64,000 nt of DNA from Deltaproteobacteria bacterium (GCA_020059605.1 JAGVBT010000009.1:1-64000), one strand, 5' to 3'. Shown: positions 26,340-35,993, numbered from the stretch's first letter. Notes: a model not told the origin generated them from the letters alone. Numbers and translations are program-made.

Positions 26340-28217
26340 CTATCCCGGCGGTTGAAGGACCCTCTTCAGATCCGCTTCCTCGACGACCTCCTTCTCAAGG
26401 AGGAGGAGGGCCAGCTCTCCCAGTTTGTCTTTTTTCGAGAGGAGAATCCCTTTCGTCTTTTCATAGGTTTGATCGATGATTCTCTTCACCTCTTCATCGA
26501 TCTTTTTCGCAGTCTCCTCGCTGTACTCCTTCGACGAGGTGAACGAGGAAGGGAGAAAAAGAGGCTTCTTCTCCTTCTCAAAAGTGACATAGCCAAGGGC
26601 CTCGCTCATTCCGAACTCTTTGACCATGCTGGTCGCAATATCGGTTGCCCTCTGGAGGTCGTTATGGGCGCCTGTGGAGATTTCTCCGAAGACAATTTCC
26701 TCCGCCACGCGGCCTCCCAGGAGAACGGCCAGGCGGTCCAGAAGCTCTGATCGGGTCATCAGGTACCTGTCCTCCGTGGGAAGCTGAAGGGTATAGCCAA
26801 GGGCGGAGATTCCTCTCGGAATGATGGAGATGCGGCGAACCGGATCCGCGCCCGGCAGGGTGGTGGCCACAATCGCATGACCGGACTCATGGAAGGCGAC
26901 GATCTCTTTTTCCTTCTTCGACATCAACCGCCTCTTTTTCTCAAGCCCTGCCACGACCCGGTCAATGGCCTCTTCGATATCGGCCGTCTCCACGGCTTCC
27001 TTATTTTTTCGCGCAGCCAGCAAGGCTGCCTCGTTGACGATATTGGCGAGGTCTGCGCCCACGAATCCCGGCGTCCTGGAGGCGATGACCTTGAGATCCA
27101 CCTCCGGGGACAGTTTGATCTGTCGTGTGTGAATCTTGAGAATCTCCTCCCTGCCGATGATATCGGGCCGGTCAACCAGCACATGCCGGTCGAACCTGCC
27201 GGGCCGAAGCAAGGCGGGATCCAGGATCTCCGGCCGGTTGGTGGCGGCCATGATGATCACACCTGCGTTGGGATCAAAGCCGTCCATTTCCGCCAGGAGT
27301 TGGTTGAGGGTTTGCTCCTGTTCGTCATGTCTGCCTACGGGGTTCATCCCCCGCGCTTTCCCAAGGGCATCCAGTTCATCGATGAAGATGATGCAGGGGG
27401 CATGGTTCTGGGCCTGGGCGAAGAGATCCCTCACCCTGGCGGCTCCTACGCCGACAAACATCTCCACGAAATTGGAGCCGCTGATTGAGAAGAAGGGGAC
27501 ATTGGCTTCCCCCGCAACCGCTTTGGCAAGCAGCGTCTTTCCTGTTCCCGGCGTTCCCACCAGGAGCACGCCTTTGGGGATCTTTGCCCCGAGGCGTTGA
27601 AACTTGCCGGGAATTTTGAGAAATTCGACGACCTCCTTTAACTCCTCCTTGGCTTCGTCGATGCCGGCCACATCAGCAAAAGTGACTTTTTTATCCTTCT
27701 CCGCAATGATTTTTGCCCGGCTCTTGCCGAACGACATCACGCTCGTCTCCGGTCCGATTCGGGAGAAGAGAAACCTCCAGATCAGGATAAAGAAGATGAG
27801 GGGGATGACCCAGGAAAGAATGTTGGCCACCCATTTGCTGTCAATTTTGCCTGTATATCTTACCCTCTGGGTTTCCAGTTCCTTCACCAGATCGGCATCC
27901 TCCACCCGGACAGTCTGAAATTTCCGGGGTCCCTTTTCCGTCATCCACTCTCCGGAGATCGTTTCCGGTGTGATCGTAAGTTCCTTGATTTTGCCCGTCC
28001 TTAACGACTCCTTGAACTCGCTGTAAGGGATTACATCTTCCGATCCCTTGGAGACGAAGTAGTTCTGTAGAAGCAGGATGATGAGAAAGGCGATGACAAA
28101 GTACCAGATGGTAAAATTTGTCTTTTTAAAAAAGGGCTGCTTTCCCTTGCGATCCGGCGGCTCTTTGATTCCGAGAAGTTCTTTGAGATTGGGAGGCGGT
28201 TTTGGGTCTTTTTTCAT
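26340..28217 (-). CDS. ftsH: ATP-dependent zinc metalloprotease FtsH
   Basis: 625 residues. Two N-terminal membrane helices ([18 protein letters not shown] near 35 and [16 protein letters not shown] near 135) flank a small periplasmic domain. The AAA+ module has Walker A GTPGTGKT, Walker [10 protein letters not shown] and the SRH segment [20 protein letters not shown]. The protease domain has the zinc motif HESGHA. It degrades membrane and regulatory proteins. The first residue of Walker A is GTPG instead of the usual GPPG, a tolerated variant. It follows purB with no gap. Confidence 0.97.
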   Translation of the reverse strand: MKKDPKPPPNLKELLGIKEPPDRKGKQPFFKKTNFTIWYFVIAFLIILLLQNYFVSKGSEDVIPYSEFKESLRTGKIKELTITPETISGEWMTEKGPRKFQTVRVEDADLVKELETQRVRYTGKIDSKWVANILSWVIPLIFFILIWRFLFSRIGPETSVMSFGKSRAKIIAEKDKKVTFADVAGIDEAKEELKEVVEFLKIPGKFQRLGAKIPKGVLLVGTPGTGKTLLAKAVAGEANVPFFSISGSNFVEMFVGVGAARVRDLFAQAQNHAPCIIFIDELDALGKARGMNPVGRHDEQEQTLNQLLAEMDGFDPNAGVIIMAATNRPEILDPALLRPGRFDRHVLVDRPDIIGREEILKIHTRQIKLSPEVDLKVIASRTPGFVGADLANIVNEAALLAARKNKEAVETADIEEAIDRVVAGLEKKRRLMSKKEKEIVAFHESGHAIVATTLPGADPVRRISIIPRGISALGYTLQLPTEDRYLMTRSELLDRLAVLLGGRVAEEIVFGEISTGAHNDLQRATDIATSMVKEFGMSEALGYVTFEKEKKPLFLPSSFTSSKEYSEETAKKIDEEVKRIIDQTYEKTKGILLSKKDKLGELALLLLEKEVVEEADLKRVLQPPG

Positions 28218-29516
28218 TTAGGTTGTTCCGAATACTCTTTGAAAGATATCGTCCACATGGCGAAGATGGCTGCGGACGTCGAGGATGTGGTCGAGTTCCT
28301 CGCGGGCGACGAGGCGCCGGATCGTTTCATCCTGGGAAAGAAGGGTTTTGAAATCGGCTCCCCTCTCCCAGACCTGCATGGCATTTCGCTGGACCACCCC
28401 GTAAGCTTCCTCCCTGGACAGGCCTTTTCGAGTGAGAAGGAGAAGAATGGCCTCCGAATGGATGAGTCCCCCCATCTTCTCAAGATTGGCCTTCATGTTC
28501 TCCGGATAGACGATGAGATGTTCGATGAGAGAGGCGAGTCGGTTGAACATGTAGTCGACCAAAATGGTGGCATCGGGTCCGATCACCCGTTCGACCGAGG
28601 AATGGCTGATGTCCCGCTCATGCCAGAGGGGCATGTTCTCCAAGGCCGCCATACTATAGGACCGGACCAGTCGGGCCAGCCCGGAGAGATTCTCCGCCGA
28701 GATGGGGTTGCGCTTGTGCGGCATGGCGGAGGATCCCTTCTGCCCTTTGGAAAAAAATTCTTCGGTTTCAAGGACCTCGGTCCGCTGGAGGTGCCTCAGC
28801 TCCACGGCAAACTTTTCTACGGAGGAGGCGAGGATGGCCAGGGTGGCGAAGAATTCGGCATGGTGGTCCCTCTGGACGATCTGCGTGGAGATGGGAGCCG
28901 GCTTGAGCCCCAACCGCTTGCAGACCGTCTCTTCGACCGAGGGTGGAATGTGCGCAAAGGTTCCGACCGCACCCGACATTTTACCGACACGGACCGCCTC
29001 CTTTGCCCTCTCCATCCGGATGAGGTTTCGTTTCATCTCGTCGTACCAGAGTGCCATCTTGAGGCCGAAGGTGATGGGTTCGGCATGAATCCCGTGGGAA
29101 CGTCCGATCATCAACGTGTCCTTATGGGCGAGGGCCTTTTCCTTTAAGACTCCAAGGACCCGCTGGATGTCTTGAAGGATGAGATCGGAGGCCTCCTGGA
29201 GCAAGAGAGCGAGAGAGGTGTCGAGAATATCGGAGGAGGTGAGGCCGTAGTGGAGGTAACGGGAGAGGGGGCCGATCGATTCTCCCACGTTGGTGAGAAA
29301 GGCGATGACATCGTGCTTGGTCACCTTCTCCAGTTCATTCACCCGATCGACATTGAATGTTGCCTTCCCTTTGATTTCCTTAACGGCCTCGGTAGGGATC
29401 TCTCCCGTTTCAGCAAGGGCTTCGCAAACCGCAAGCTCGATCTCAAGCCAGGTTTCATACTTTCTTTGCTCTGTCCAGATTTTTGCCATCTCTGGCCGGG
29501 TGTATCTCGGGATCAT
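28218..29516 (-). CDS. purB: Adenylosuccinate lyase
   Basis: 432 residues. Cleaves adenylosuccinate to AMP and SAICAR to AICAR in purine synthesis. The fumarase/ASL superfamily signature GSSAMPHKRNPI is complete, including the catalytic Ser in the flexible loop. The N-terminus MIPRYTRPEMAKIW matches the short bacterial form. It heads the purB-ftsH-DUF502 run; its start is divergent from the methionine aminopeptidase gene, with about 120 nt between them. Confidence 0.97.
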   Translation of the reverse strand: MIPRYTRPEMAKIWTEQRKYETWLEIELAVCEALAETGEIPTEAVKEIKGKATFNVDRVNELEKVTKHDVIAFLTNVGESIGPLSRYLHYGLTSSDILDTSLALLLQEASDLILQDIQRVLGVLKEKALAHKDTLMIGRSHGIHAEPITFGLKMALWYDEMKRNLIRMERAKEAVRVGKMSGAVGTFAHIPPSVEETVCKRLGLKPAPISTQIVQRDHHAEFFATLAILASSVEKFAVELRHLQRTEVLETEEFFSKGQKGSSAMPHKRNPISAENLSGLARLVRSYSMAALENMPLWHERDISHSSVERVIGPDATILVDYMFNRLASLIEHLIVYPENMKANLEKMGGLIHSEAILLLLTRKGLSREEAYGVVQRNAMQVWERGADFKTLLSQDETIRRLVAREELDHILDVRSHLRHVDDIFQRVFGTT

Positions 29517-29600
29517 GCCGATCTCCTCTTGCTTTCAATATAACACCATTCATTTTTACTGGTTGGAGCAATAAAGTCAATAAGAAGCGGGTTTCTCTTA

Positions 29601-29629
29601 TTGACAACCCTGCGGCTCGAATGCATACT
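29601..29629 (+). promoter_or_regulatory. Promoter of the methionine aminopeptidase gene
   Basis: Perfect -35 TTGACA (29601-29606), a 17-nt spacer and a -10 CATACT (29624-29629, 4 of 6). The predicted transcription start falls at about 29636, the GTG that best fits the protein start, suggesting a leaderless message. Confidence 0.5.
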
Positions 29630-29635
29630 AATCCT

Positions 29636-30388
29636 GTGATTATCATTAAATCCCCCCGCGAGATTCACGAATTAAGGAAATCGAATGCCATCGTGGCGGA
29701 GGTCTTCCAGAAACTGAGGAAGGCGGTGGCCCCGGGGGTGTCCACCCGGGAGCTCGATCGGATGGCGGAGGAAATCATCCTATCGAGGGGAGCCACTCCG
29801 GCGTTCAAAGGTTACCGGAACTACCCTGCCACCCTCTGCGTCTCGATCAACGAGGAGGTGGTCCACGGCATTCCGGGGTCAAGGAGATTAAAGGATGGAG
29901 ATATCGTGAGCATCGATGTCGGCGCCAACCTCAATGGTTATTTCGGAGATGCGGCTATTACCCTTCCTGTCGGCGAAGTGGATCAAGAGGTAAGAAGACT
30001 GCTGGAGGTGACGGAAAGGGCGCTCCATACCGGGATTGAGATAGCAAGAGTCGGGAATCGCCTCTTTGACATCTCCCACGGCATCCAGAAATGGGTCGAA
30101 TCAAAAGGGTTTTCCGTGGTCAGGGATTTCGTCGGCCATGGCATCGGCAAAAATCTTCACGAGGAACCCCAGGTCCCGAACTTTGGGTCTCCCGGCCAGG
30201 GACCGAGGCTGGAGAAAGGGATGGTATTTGCCCTCGAACCGATGGTCAACGAGGGTTCCCATGAGGTGAAAATCCTCTCCGACGGATGGACCGTGGTGAC
30301 CGTCGATGGAAAACGCTCCGCCCATTTCGAACATACGATCGCAATCACCGACGAAAACGCAGAGATTTTGAGTACGCTATCATACTGA
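29636..30388 (+). CDS. map: Methionine aminopeptidase, type I
   Basis: 250 residues from GTG 29636 (IIIKSPREIHELRKS follows), the length and N-terminus of type I enzymes. ATG 29621 would add five residues but has no ribosome site. The metal ligands are present: Asp in SIDVGANLNGYFGDAA (two Asp), His in RDFVGHGIGKNLHEEP, Glu in ALEPMVNEGS and the last Glu in SAHFEHTIAI. It removes initiator methionine from nascent proteins. It is transcribed divergently from purB. Confidence 0.95.
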   Translation: MIIIKSPREIHELRKSNAIVAEVFQKLRKAVAPGVSTRELDRMAEEIILSRGATPAFKGYRNYPATLCVSINEEVVHGIPGSRRLKDGDIVSIDVGANLNGYFGDAAITLPVGEVDQEVRRLLEVTERALHTGIEIARVGNRLFDISHGIQKWVESKGFSVVRDFVGHGIGKNLHEEPQVPNFGSPGQGPRLEKGMVFALEPMVNEGSHEVKILSDGWTVVTVDGKRSAHFEHTIAITDENAEILSTLSY

Positions 30389-30535
30389 TTAATATGGACG
30401 ATGGGATTAGTCTTTGGGCTAAAGGCGAGGAAACCAGTTTAGGTTAGGTCAATGGGTTGCGGTTAAAGGCCAACAACATAATCCTTTAACGAAACGGGCA
30501 TCTTTACCGTGACCTTCAGGCCATTAACTTTATTT

Positions 30536-30543
30536 AAGGAGGC
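30536..30543 (+). promoter_or_regulatory. Strong ribosome binding site of the cysteine synthase gene
   Basis: AAGGAGGC lies 9 nt before ATG 30553 and fixes that start. Confidence 0.75.
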
Positions 30544-30552
30544 GTAGAATCT

Positions 30553-31545
<993 letters not shown>

Positions 31546-31619
31546 GCTTCCTCAGGGCAGCGCCTGCATCAAGAGGGTCCATCGGAGAAAAATTAGGCAA
31601 TTTCGAAGGAGAAGATTGC

Positions 31620-32198
31620 ATGACAGATGATCGTGAGTTGAAGGTAAACGGCGCTTGGTCAAAGGAAGGTATTGACTCATCCAGGCGAAAACGAGTCGGA
31701 TCCGCCGACAGCAAATCCCTCCGTATTTTACTTGTCAGTCTACTTATCTTGATTTTTGCCGGGGGCATCATTTACTTCCTCAGCAAAGGACGCGTCACCC
31801 GCGGGGAGAACCTTTTGCAGCTAAAGGTGACCGCTTTGGAGCAGAAGATCTCCGAGCTGGAACAACAGCTCACGGACCTCCAGGGGAAAATCGCTGCTTC
31901 AGGGCAGGACCCAGCCCTTCTTCAGCAGGTCAACGCCCTTGCCCAGAAAGTAGAGTCACTGGAAAAACAGAAACAGCCGGCAGGCAAACCAAAAGCAAAG
32001 CCTTCTCCTTCCTCAAAACCGGCCGTCTCAGCCCAAAAAAAATACCACACGGTTCAGAAAGGAGAAACGCTCTACCGGATCAGCCAAAAATACGGGATCA
32101 GCGTGGAGGAACTCCGAAAACAGAACAACCTGCCTGCGGATCAACCGGTTCGTGCCGGGCAAAAATTACTGGTGTCGACCGGACATGAGAAAAAATAA
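31620..32198 (+). CDS. Membrane-anchored LysM protein with coiled coil
   Basis: 192 residues from ATG 31620 (MTDDRELK), with AAGGAGA upstream. A cytoplasmic lead of about 40 residues, one membrane helix (ILLVSLLILIFAGGIIYFL), a coiled coil (LEQKISELEQQLTDLQGK and VNALAQKVESLEKQ), a Pro/Lys/Ser linker and a single C-terminal LysM (YHTVQKGETLYRISQKYGIS). Likely an inner-membrane protein reaching to peptidoglycan. It starts about 75 nt after the cysteine synthase stop. Confidence 0.88.
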   Translation: MTDDRELKVNGAWSKEGIDSSRRKRVGSADSKSLRILLVSLLILIFAGGIIYFLSKGRVTRGENLLQLKVTALEQKISELEQQLTDLQGKIAASGQDPALLQQVNALAQKVESLEKQKQPAGKPKAKPSPSSKPAVSAQKKYHTVQKGETLYRISQKYGISVEELRKQNNLPADQPVRAGQKLLVSTGHEKK

Positions 32199-32629
32199 AC
32201 GGAACATGACAACGCCCCCCCCCAATGATCGGGGCCCTTGTTTCCATCCATATCCTTGACGACCAACAAGATCAGTGGCTGGTCTCAACGGAAGTCCATA
32301 GCATATAAACGGGCTCGTTGGCAGGCCAGGATCAAGCAATATACCTTCCGCCTTATCTCTTCCTTTTCAGAAGTGGAATTTGGGTCATATTTGTGAATTT
32401 TTTATGACCAAAATGGTGACCCGGATATTGAAAACTAAAGGGCTTTTTGCGACAAGACCTCCAGGGCTCTTGAGTAATAAAAAATCATAAATCGAAAGAT
32501 ACCGATCAGACGAGGAAAATATTTGGAACAGGATGAGGGGATTGTTAAGGGATTGGGAGATTTTCAGGGCTTGATCACAGGGACTTTGGATGGCTCTTTT
32601 TCAAAAAACTTTTTGCCAAAGATTTAATT
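32199..32629. other. Intergenic region between core genes and island edge
   Basis: 431 bases without a supported gene. A nine-C run follows the LysM gene at about 32213. The rest has no ribosome-site-led frame, and I see no terminator with a T-run. It may hold decayed sequence from past insertions at the neighbouring tmRNA site. Confidence 0.45.
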
Positions 32630-32831
32630 TTAGAGCCTTTTTTTAGCAAGAGCGCGGCCAATCATTGAAAGCAATTGCGGTTTTTATACTCCAGGGCCTA
32701 TATTTGGAGTTGTGATCGCACCCTCCGGAGTTATGTGATTTCAGCCGAGCATTGAGATCTTCAGTAAAACCGGTATAGAATCTTTCCTGGTCGATCTCGG
32801 ATTGCAAAACGTAAACATAATAAAACTTCAT
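32630..32831 (-). pseudogene. Broken GIY-YIG nuclease-like gene with internal deletion
   Basis: Starts ATG 32831, MKFYYVYVLQSE, with the family signature FYTGFTEDLNARLKSHN. It reads normally to TAIAFND, then in this frame ends WPRSC-stop at 32643. In the next frame the bases right after FND encode GRALAKKRL-stop (stop at 32630), which matches the family C-terminus (SGRAFAKKRL). The roughly 15 residues normally between (a Lys/Glu-rich helix with FEKYLKS) are missing. So a deletion of about 45 nt, not a multiple of three, broke the gene. Members of this family are small single-domain proteins of unclear role, often near tRNA-like genes. Confidence 0.75.
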
Positions 32832-32909
32832 CCGCATTCGTTTAATGGCTGCGGCGCGGCAGCCGCCTACGCTCACGGGGCTTCGGCGGGCTAAAGACTT
32901 CGCTTCAGA

Positions 32910-32939
32910 CTTCGCTTCGACCAAAATTTCGAAGCGAAG
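32910..32939. repeat. Perfect 11-bp inverted repeat
   Basis: CTTCGCTTCGA and TCGAAGCGAAG separated by 8 nt, immediately beyond the CCA end of the tmRNA fragment. A further copy of ACTTCGCTTC lies just before it. It may be the original tmRNA terminator or a mobile-element end. Confidence 0.6.
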
Positions 32940-32941
32940 TA

Positions 32942-32972
32942 TGGTGGAGGCGGCGGGAATCGAACCCGCGTC
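32942..32972 (-). other. tmRNA (ssrA) 3' fragment, probable attachment site
   Basis: On the minus strand GACGCGGGTTCGATTCCC leads into GCCGCCTCCACCA. The T-arm is a 5-bp stem GCGGG/CCCGC with loop TTCGATT, followed by the acceptor half-strand CGCCTCC and ACCA. This matches the end of many bacterial tmRNAs. Upstream of it (32973 to 33170) there is no acceptor 5' strand, pseudoknot or tag sequence, so only the 3' end exists. A tRNA-Ser end is a less likely alternative. Such fragments mark one end of elements integrated at ssrA. Confidence 0.75.
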
Positions 32973-33024
32973 ACGCCAAAAATTCAATTGATATTATTAC
33001 ACTTTTTTGACGAAAAATCAAAAT

Positions 33025-33060
33025 GGTAAAAGTTTTGTAAAAGTCTCGGTAAAAGTTTTG
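33025..33060 (+). repeat. Three phased direct repeats beside the att fragment
   Basis: GTAAAAGTTTTG, GTAAAAGTCTCG and GTAAAAGTTTTG start at 33026, 33037 and 33049, spaced 11 and 12 nt, 54 nt inside the island from the tmRNA fragment. Position and helical phasing fit integrase arm-type binding sites. Confidence 0.5.
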
Positions 33061-33176
33061 GTCACGGAAGAAGATGAAGGGCTGTGCTTTCAGCATTTGC
33101 TGAAAATATGAAAAATAGTGAAGATGCGAGAGGGGACAGCCAAGCGGCCGGAGCCTGCCCCGGCTGGAGTGAATGG

Positions 33177-33482
33177 TTACATACGATGTCCATTAAATAT
33201 GATGTCCTCTTTCTTGGATCGAGGCAAAGCTTTTATCCGTGCTTCTCGAATAAGAGCTTCGGAATGCGTCAACCCTTCTTGTTGATAAAGCAGCTTGACG
33301 GGCAGGCGGGTTCGGGTGTAGGTTGCTCCCCGACCCTCACTATGTTGCTTGACCCGGGCATGTACATCTTTTGCTATCCCCGTGTAGAATGACCCGTCGC
33401 CACAGAGGAGCATGTAGACTGTCCAATCCTTCTGCCCCTGTCTCTTCATTCCCTGAATCATTCTTAGGTATTTGGTCTCCAC
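33177..33482 (-). CDS. GIY-YIG domain protein (UPF0213-like)
   Basis: About 101 residues from GTG 33482 (ETKYLRMIQG), preceded by AAAGGAG; ATG 33461 or 33449 are alternatives. The signature is DWTVYMLLCGDGSFYTGIAKDV, with RVKQHSEGRGATYT and an ending with the Arg/Lys-rich helix ALIREARIKALPRSKK. It is intact, unlike the GIY-YIG gene on the other side of the att fragment. Single-domain members are thought to be nucleases, and their cellular role is not settled. It follows the AbiEii-like gene by 16 nt on the same strand. Confidence 0.85.
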   Translation of the reverse strand: METKYLRMIQGMKRQGQKDWTVYMLLCGDGSFYTGIAKDVHARVKQHSEGRGATYTRTRLPVKLLYQQEGLTHSEALIREARIKALPRSKKEDIIFNGHRM

Positions 33483-33498
33483 ATCGATCCCTTCTCCT

Positions 33499-33867
33499 TT
33501 AGAAAACGGGGTTATCCCCGCCAGGAAAAAGTTCCTGCAGGGCCGACATGAATTCACCGAGCTGCAATTCGGGGCGATAGTATCTGCTTTCCCTCATTCG
33601 GATCATGCCCAGACGGTCAAGGGCGGAAAAGTGTTCAGCGACCAGGCGCCCGGCTTCTATAAAAAATGGATCACTTTCTTGTCGCTTTTGGAATTCAATG
33701 GCCTGGTTCCACTCCATTTCCATCGTTGTCGCCAGGATGGTGTACAAATCCAGGGCATGGTAGCGGCCGAACTCTTTATCGGCATCGTCAAGCCGATCCC
33801 TGAAGGCAAACAGTTTCATCATCATGAAAGTGTAAGGATGCGGGAGACAGTCAGGCATCGTAATCAT
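33499..33867 (-). CDS. Short AbiEii-like protein lacking the nucleotidyltransferase core
   Basis: 122 residues from ATG 33867 (MITMPDCLPHPYTF), which overlaps the AbiEi-like stop as ATGA and is therefore translationally coupled. The text LPHPYTFMMMKLFAFRDRLDD followed by HALDLYTILA resembles the part of AbiEii-type nucleotidyltransferases after the active site (the MKLxAxRDRxKD segment). The GSx10DxD catalytic motif that should precede it is absent from this protein and from the DNA before it. It is either a truncated toxin or a short partner in its own right. I am confident of the gene, less so of the family. Confidence 0.6.
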   Translation of the reverse strand: MITMPDCLPHPYTFMMMKLFAFRDRLDDADKEFGRYHALDLYTILATTMEMEWNQAIEFQKRQESDPFFIEAGRLVAEHFSALDRLGMIRMRESRYYRPELQLGEFMSALQELFPGGDNPVF

Positions 33868-34958
33868 TTCTGCACCGGCTGAAGATTCTTCAGGATGAAG
33901 GACTTCACCTGTTCGGCGGTCTCCCGATCGCGCTTGTCGCCAGCCATCAACTCCAGGTACACCTGGACGGGGGATGCCCACCAGGAGTTGCCTTCCTTCC
34001 GGGTATCGAAGTAGACCGTTTCATCTTCTGTCTCGATGAGTTCGAGATTCGGAAAGCGATCCGATTGACTTCCTGGCAGCCTGTCCAGCAACATCTCCAG
34101 ACGCGGGCAGTAGACAGATAACACATCTCCCCGCTGCATCACGGCATATTGCGTAACCGAAGATGTCCCCGTAGTTACGAGGGGGAGGTTAAGGTCCTGA
34201 GATTGCTTTTGGAGCAATTCCCAGAGGGCCCCACTTTCCCCCGGGACTTTGAGGCGGACTCGTTCACTGATTTTCGGGGAAACGTAATTTTCACTCAGCT
34301 TTTCCAATAGCTTGTCGGGCTGGACAAGGCGAATGGTGTCCTTGCGCTCGACAATCAGGTCCTCCTCCAGCGTCTTCAACGATTTCGACACCGTTGACAG
34401 GCTCATGGGTTTCCTGTTCCAACGGTTAATGAGCATGTTTCGGCGGTTGATTTCCGAGCAGATCTCCTGAACGGCGCTGTAACGGGGAAGGGCGAGAAAG
34501 ATCCTTCCGACCATCGAGCTATTTTTCCGGTAGATGTTCTTGATCGGGGCTGAGGAGGAAAAGCGATTCTTCGCACCGTTGCGGAAGACGGAAAACATGC
34601 CAGGCACGATCACCACGCCATTTCCGCACAGGTCGATGCCGCTGATTCCTTCCCGCTCGAGTTCCTGCAATTGTAGATCGCCGAAGAAAGGCATGACAAG
34701 CATCGGCCGGTATCCCTTTGGGAGAGACATTGACCTTAGCAGGTTGAGTCCGTCCCTAAACGCCCTGGGCGTCGAGATGGACTTACATTCGATGGCGAAC
34801 CTCGCGGTGTTTTTCCGCCAGGATGCCTCGACATAAGCATCGAGAGCCTTCGGCTGTTCTTCCAGAAAACGAATAGAGAGGGGAGGCAATGAGACCTTGC
34901 CTCTCCGCAACTGCTCGATCATCTCTTTACCGGTTGGTATTTTCCTGATATTGTCCAT
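33864..34958 (-). CDS. AbiEi-like type IV antitoxin / transcriptional regulator
   Basis: 364 residues from ATG 34958 (MDNIRKIPTGKEM). A longer reading would run through a palindromic operator. The N-terminal half has a restriction-like AIECKS stretch and LDAYVEASW. The middle has a winged-helix-like segment (STVSKSLKTLEEDLIVERKDT). The C-terminal half ends SPVQVYLELMAGDKRDRETAEQ, typical of AbiEi-family antitoxins. AbiEi proteins repress their own operon by binding inverted repeats. The next gene is coupled by an ATGA overlap, as expected of an AbiE pair. Confidence 0.7.
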   Translation of the reverse strand: MDNIRKIPTGKEMIEQLRRGKVSLPPLSIRFLEEQPKALDAYVEASWRKNTARFAIECKSISTPRAFRDGLNLLRSMSLPKGYRPMLVMPFFGDLQLQELEREGISGIDLCGNGVVIVPGMFSVFRNGAKNRFSSSAPIKNIYRKNSSMVGRIFLALPRYSAVQEICSEINRRNMLINRWNRKPMSLSTVSKSLKTLEEDLIVERKDTIRLVQPDKLLEKLSENYVSPKISERVRLKVPGESGALWELLQKQSQDLNLPLVTTGTSSVTQYAVMQRGDVLSVYCPRLEMLLDRLPGSQSDRFPNLELIETEDETVYFDTRKEGNSWWASPVQVYLELMAGDKRDRETAEQVKSFILKNLQPVQK

Positions 34959-35000
34959 TTTCTTAATCAAGAAAATAACATTATTTAGGAAAACAGTCAA
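34957..35000 (-). promoter_or_regulatory. Promoter and palindromic operator of the AbiE-like pair
   Basis: Perfect inverted repeat ATTTTCTT-AATC-AAGAAAAT at 34957-34976, touching the start codon. On the minus strand a -35-like TTGACT (35000-34995), a 17-nt spacer and TATTTT (34977-34972) place the -10 on the operator and leave almost no leader. This fits negative autoregulation. Confidence 0.55.
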
Positions 35001-35127
35001 GGATTATTTTTTACTTATCGCCACGTTGTCGGTTCACCGGGGACCTCCCTCGCAGTTGTTTGCCGATGATATGCCATTCAATGATTCTTTATAATATCAA
35101 TAGCTTGTCATATAAGAGAGGACGATC

Positions 35128-35514
35128 TTATCTTCGAGCCATGAGAAGAGGCATGATGGCAAAAACCCCCAGCATCGCGTAATAGACCGTTCCTGACACA
35201 GGATCTCGACTGGCAAGGTACTCGCTGATCGATAGACCCCGAAGCAGCACAAGGATAAACTCAGCAACCAGCATGAAGCCGAGGGCGATACAACCCATAC
35301 CCAGTCGGCTGAACGTTGCGGATGGTAGAGCGAAACGCCGGACGACCCACCGAGCTGCGAGAATGGTAACCAGGAGCATGATGGGCGCTTCCATCAACTC
35401 AGCCATTCTCGTCCCGAAACGCGGAACGGCCCACAATAATCGAATAGGGCCAAGCACGAACCCTGCTCCGAATACGATTGCAAAATAGAGGACGCCAGCT
35501 TTCACAATCCGCAT
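35128..35514 (-). CDS. Four-helix membrane protein
   Basis: 128 residues with about four hydrophobic helices (VLYFAIVFGAGFVLGPIRLL, PIMLLVTILAARWVV, GCIALGFMLVAEFILVLL, VYYAMLGVFAIMPLLMA). No catalytic motif. Similar small proteins occur in Proteobacteria without known function. It lies 9 nt downstream of the first HU gene on the same strand, so the two may be co-transcribed. Confidence 0.75.
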   Translation of the reverse strand: MRIVKAGVLYFAIVFGAGFVLGPIRLLWAVPRFGTRMAELMEAPIMLLVTILAARWVVRRFALPSATFSRLGMGCIALGFMLVAEFILVLLRGLSISEYLASRDPVSGTVYYAMLGVFAIMPLLMARR

Positions 35515-35523
35515 GACGGCAGG

Positions 35524-35826
35524 CTATTTCTTTGACGGGACGATGGCTTCTTTGAAAGCTTTGGCAGGTCTGATTTTCACGATGGTCTTCGCCGGGATAT
35601 TGATGGCCTCGCCGGTAGCCGGGTTCCGGCCGGTCCGGGCTTTTCTCTTTACGAGAACTGATTTTCCAATGCCCGGGAGCACAAAGGCTCCTTTCTTCTT
35701 GGTTTCGGCAATCGCCAGCGCCGCGTATTCATCGATCATGCACGCAGCGGCCTTCTTGGAGATCTCAAATTCTCCGGCAAAATGAGCCACGATTTGTCCC
35801 TTTGTCATCAGTTTCTTCGGTGCCAT
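35524..35826 (-). CDS. HU-family DNA-binding protein, copy 1
   Basis: 100 residues with the HU/IHF fold: N-terminal helices (LMTKGQIVAHFAGEFEISKKAA), beta arm with GRNPATGEAINIPA and the C-terminal KAFKEAIVPSKK. Ribosome site GAGGAGGG. Nearly identical to the second copy at 38637 (most differences are conservative, for example MIDEY/FVDEY). These nucleoid proteins bend DNA and assist site-specific recombination. An extra HU on an island may serve integration or silencing. Confidence 0.92.
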   Translation of the reverse strand: MAPKKLMTKGQIVAHFAGEFEISKKAAACMIDEYAALAIAETKKKGAFVLPGIGKSVLVKRKARTGRNPATGEAINIPAKTIVKIRPAKAFKEAIVPSKK

Positions 35827-35872
35827 ATTGTGTGCCCTCCTCTTGAGAATAAGGTGATTTCAACGGGGTTTA

Positions 35873-35901
35873 ATATAAGGGAAAACGATTCAATAAATCA
35901 A
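35873..35901 (-). promoter_or_regulatory. Promoter of HU copy 1
   Basis: TTGATT (35901-35896), 17-nt spacer, TTATAT (35878-35873) on the minus strand. The same arrangement and most flanking bases recur ahead of copy 2. Confidence 0.6.
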
Positions 35902-35993
35902 GAGAAAAGAGCGGGGTATGGATGACAAAGAAAGATCAATTTTGGAAAAGCAAGTCAAGAAGATTTTAGAAAATTCAAAGACAGAGTTGTTCT

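Noticed and set aside
32942-33300. A complete tmRNA gene
   Set aside because: No 5' acceptor strand, tag-peptide frame or pseudoknots are found upstream of the 3' end.
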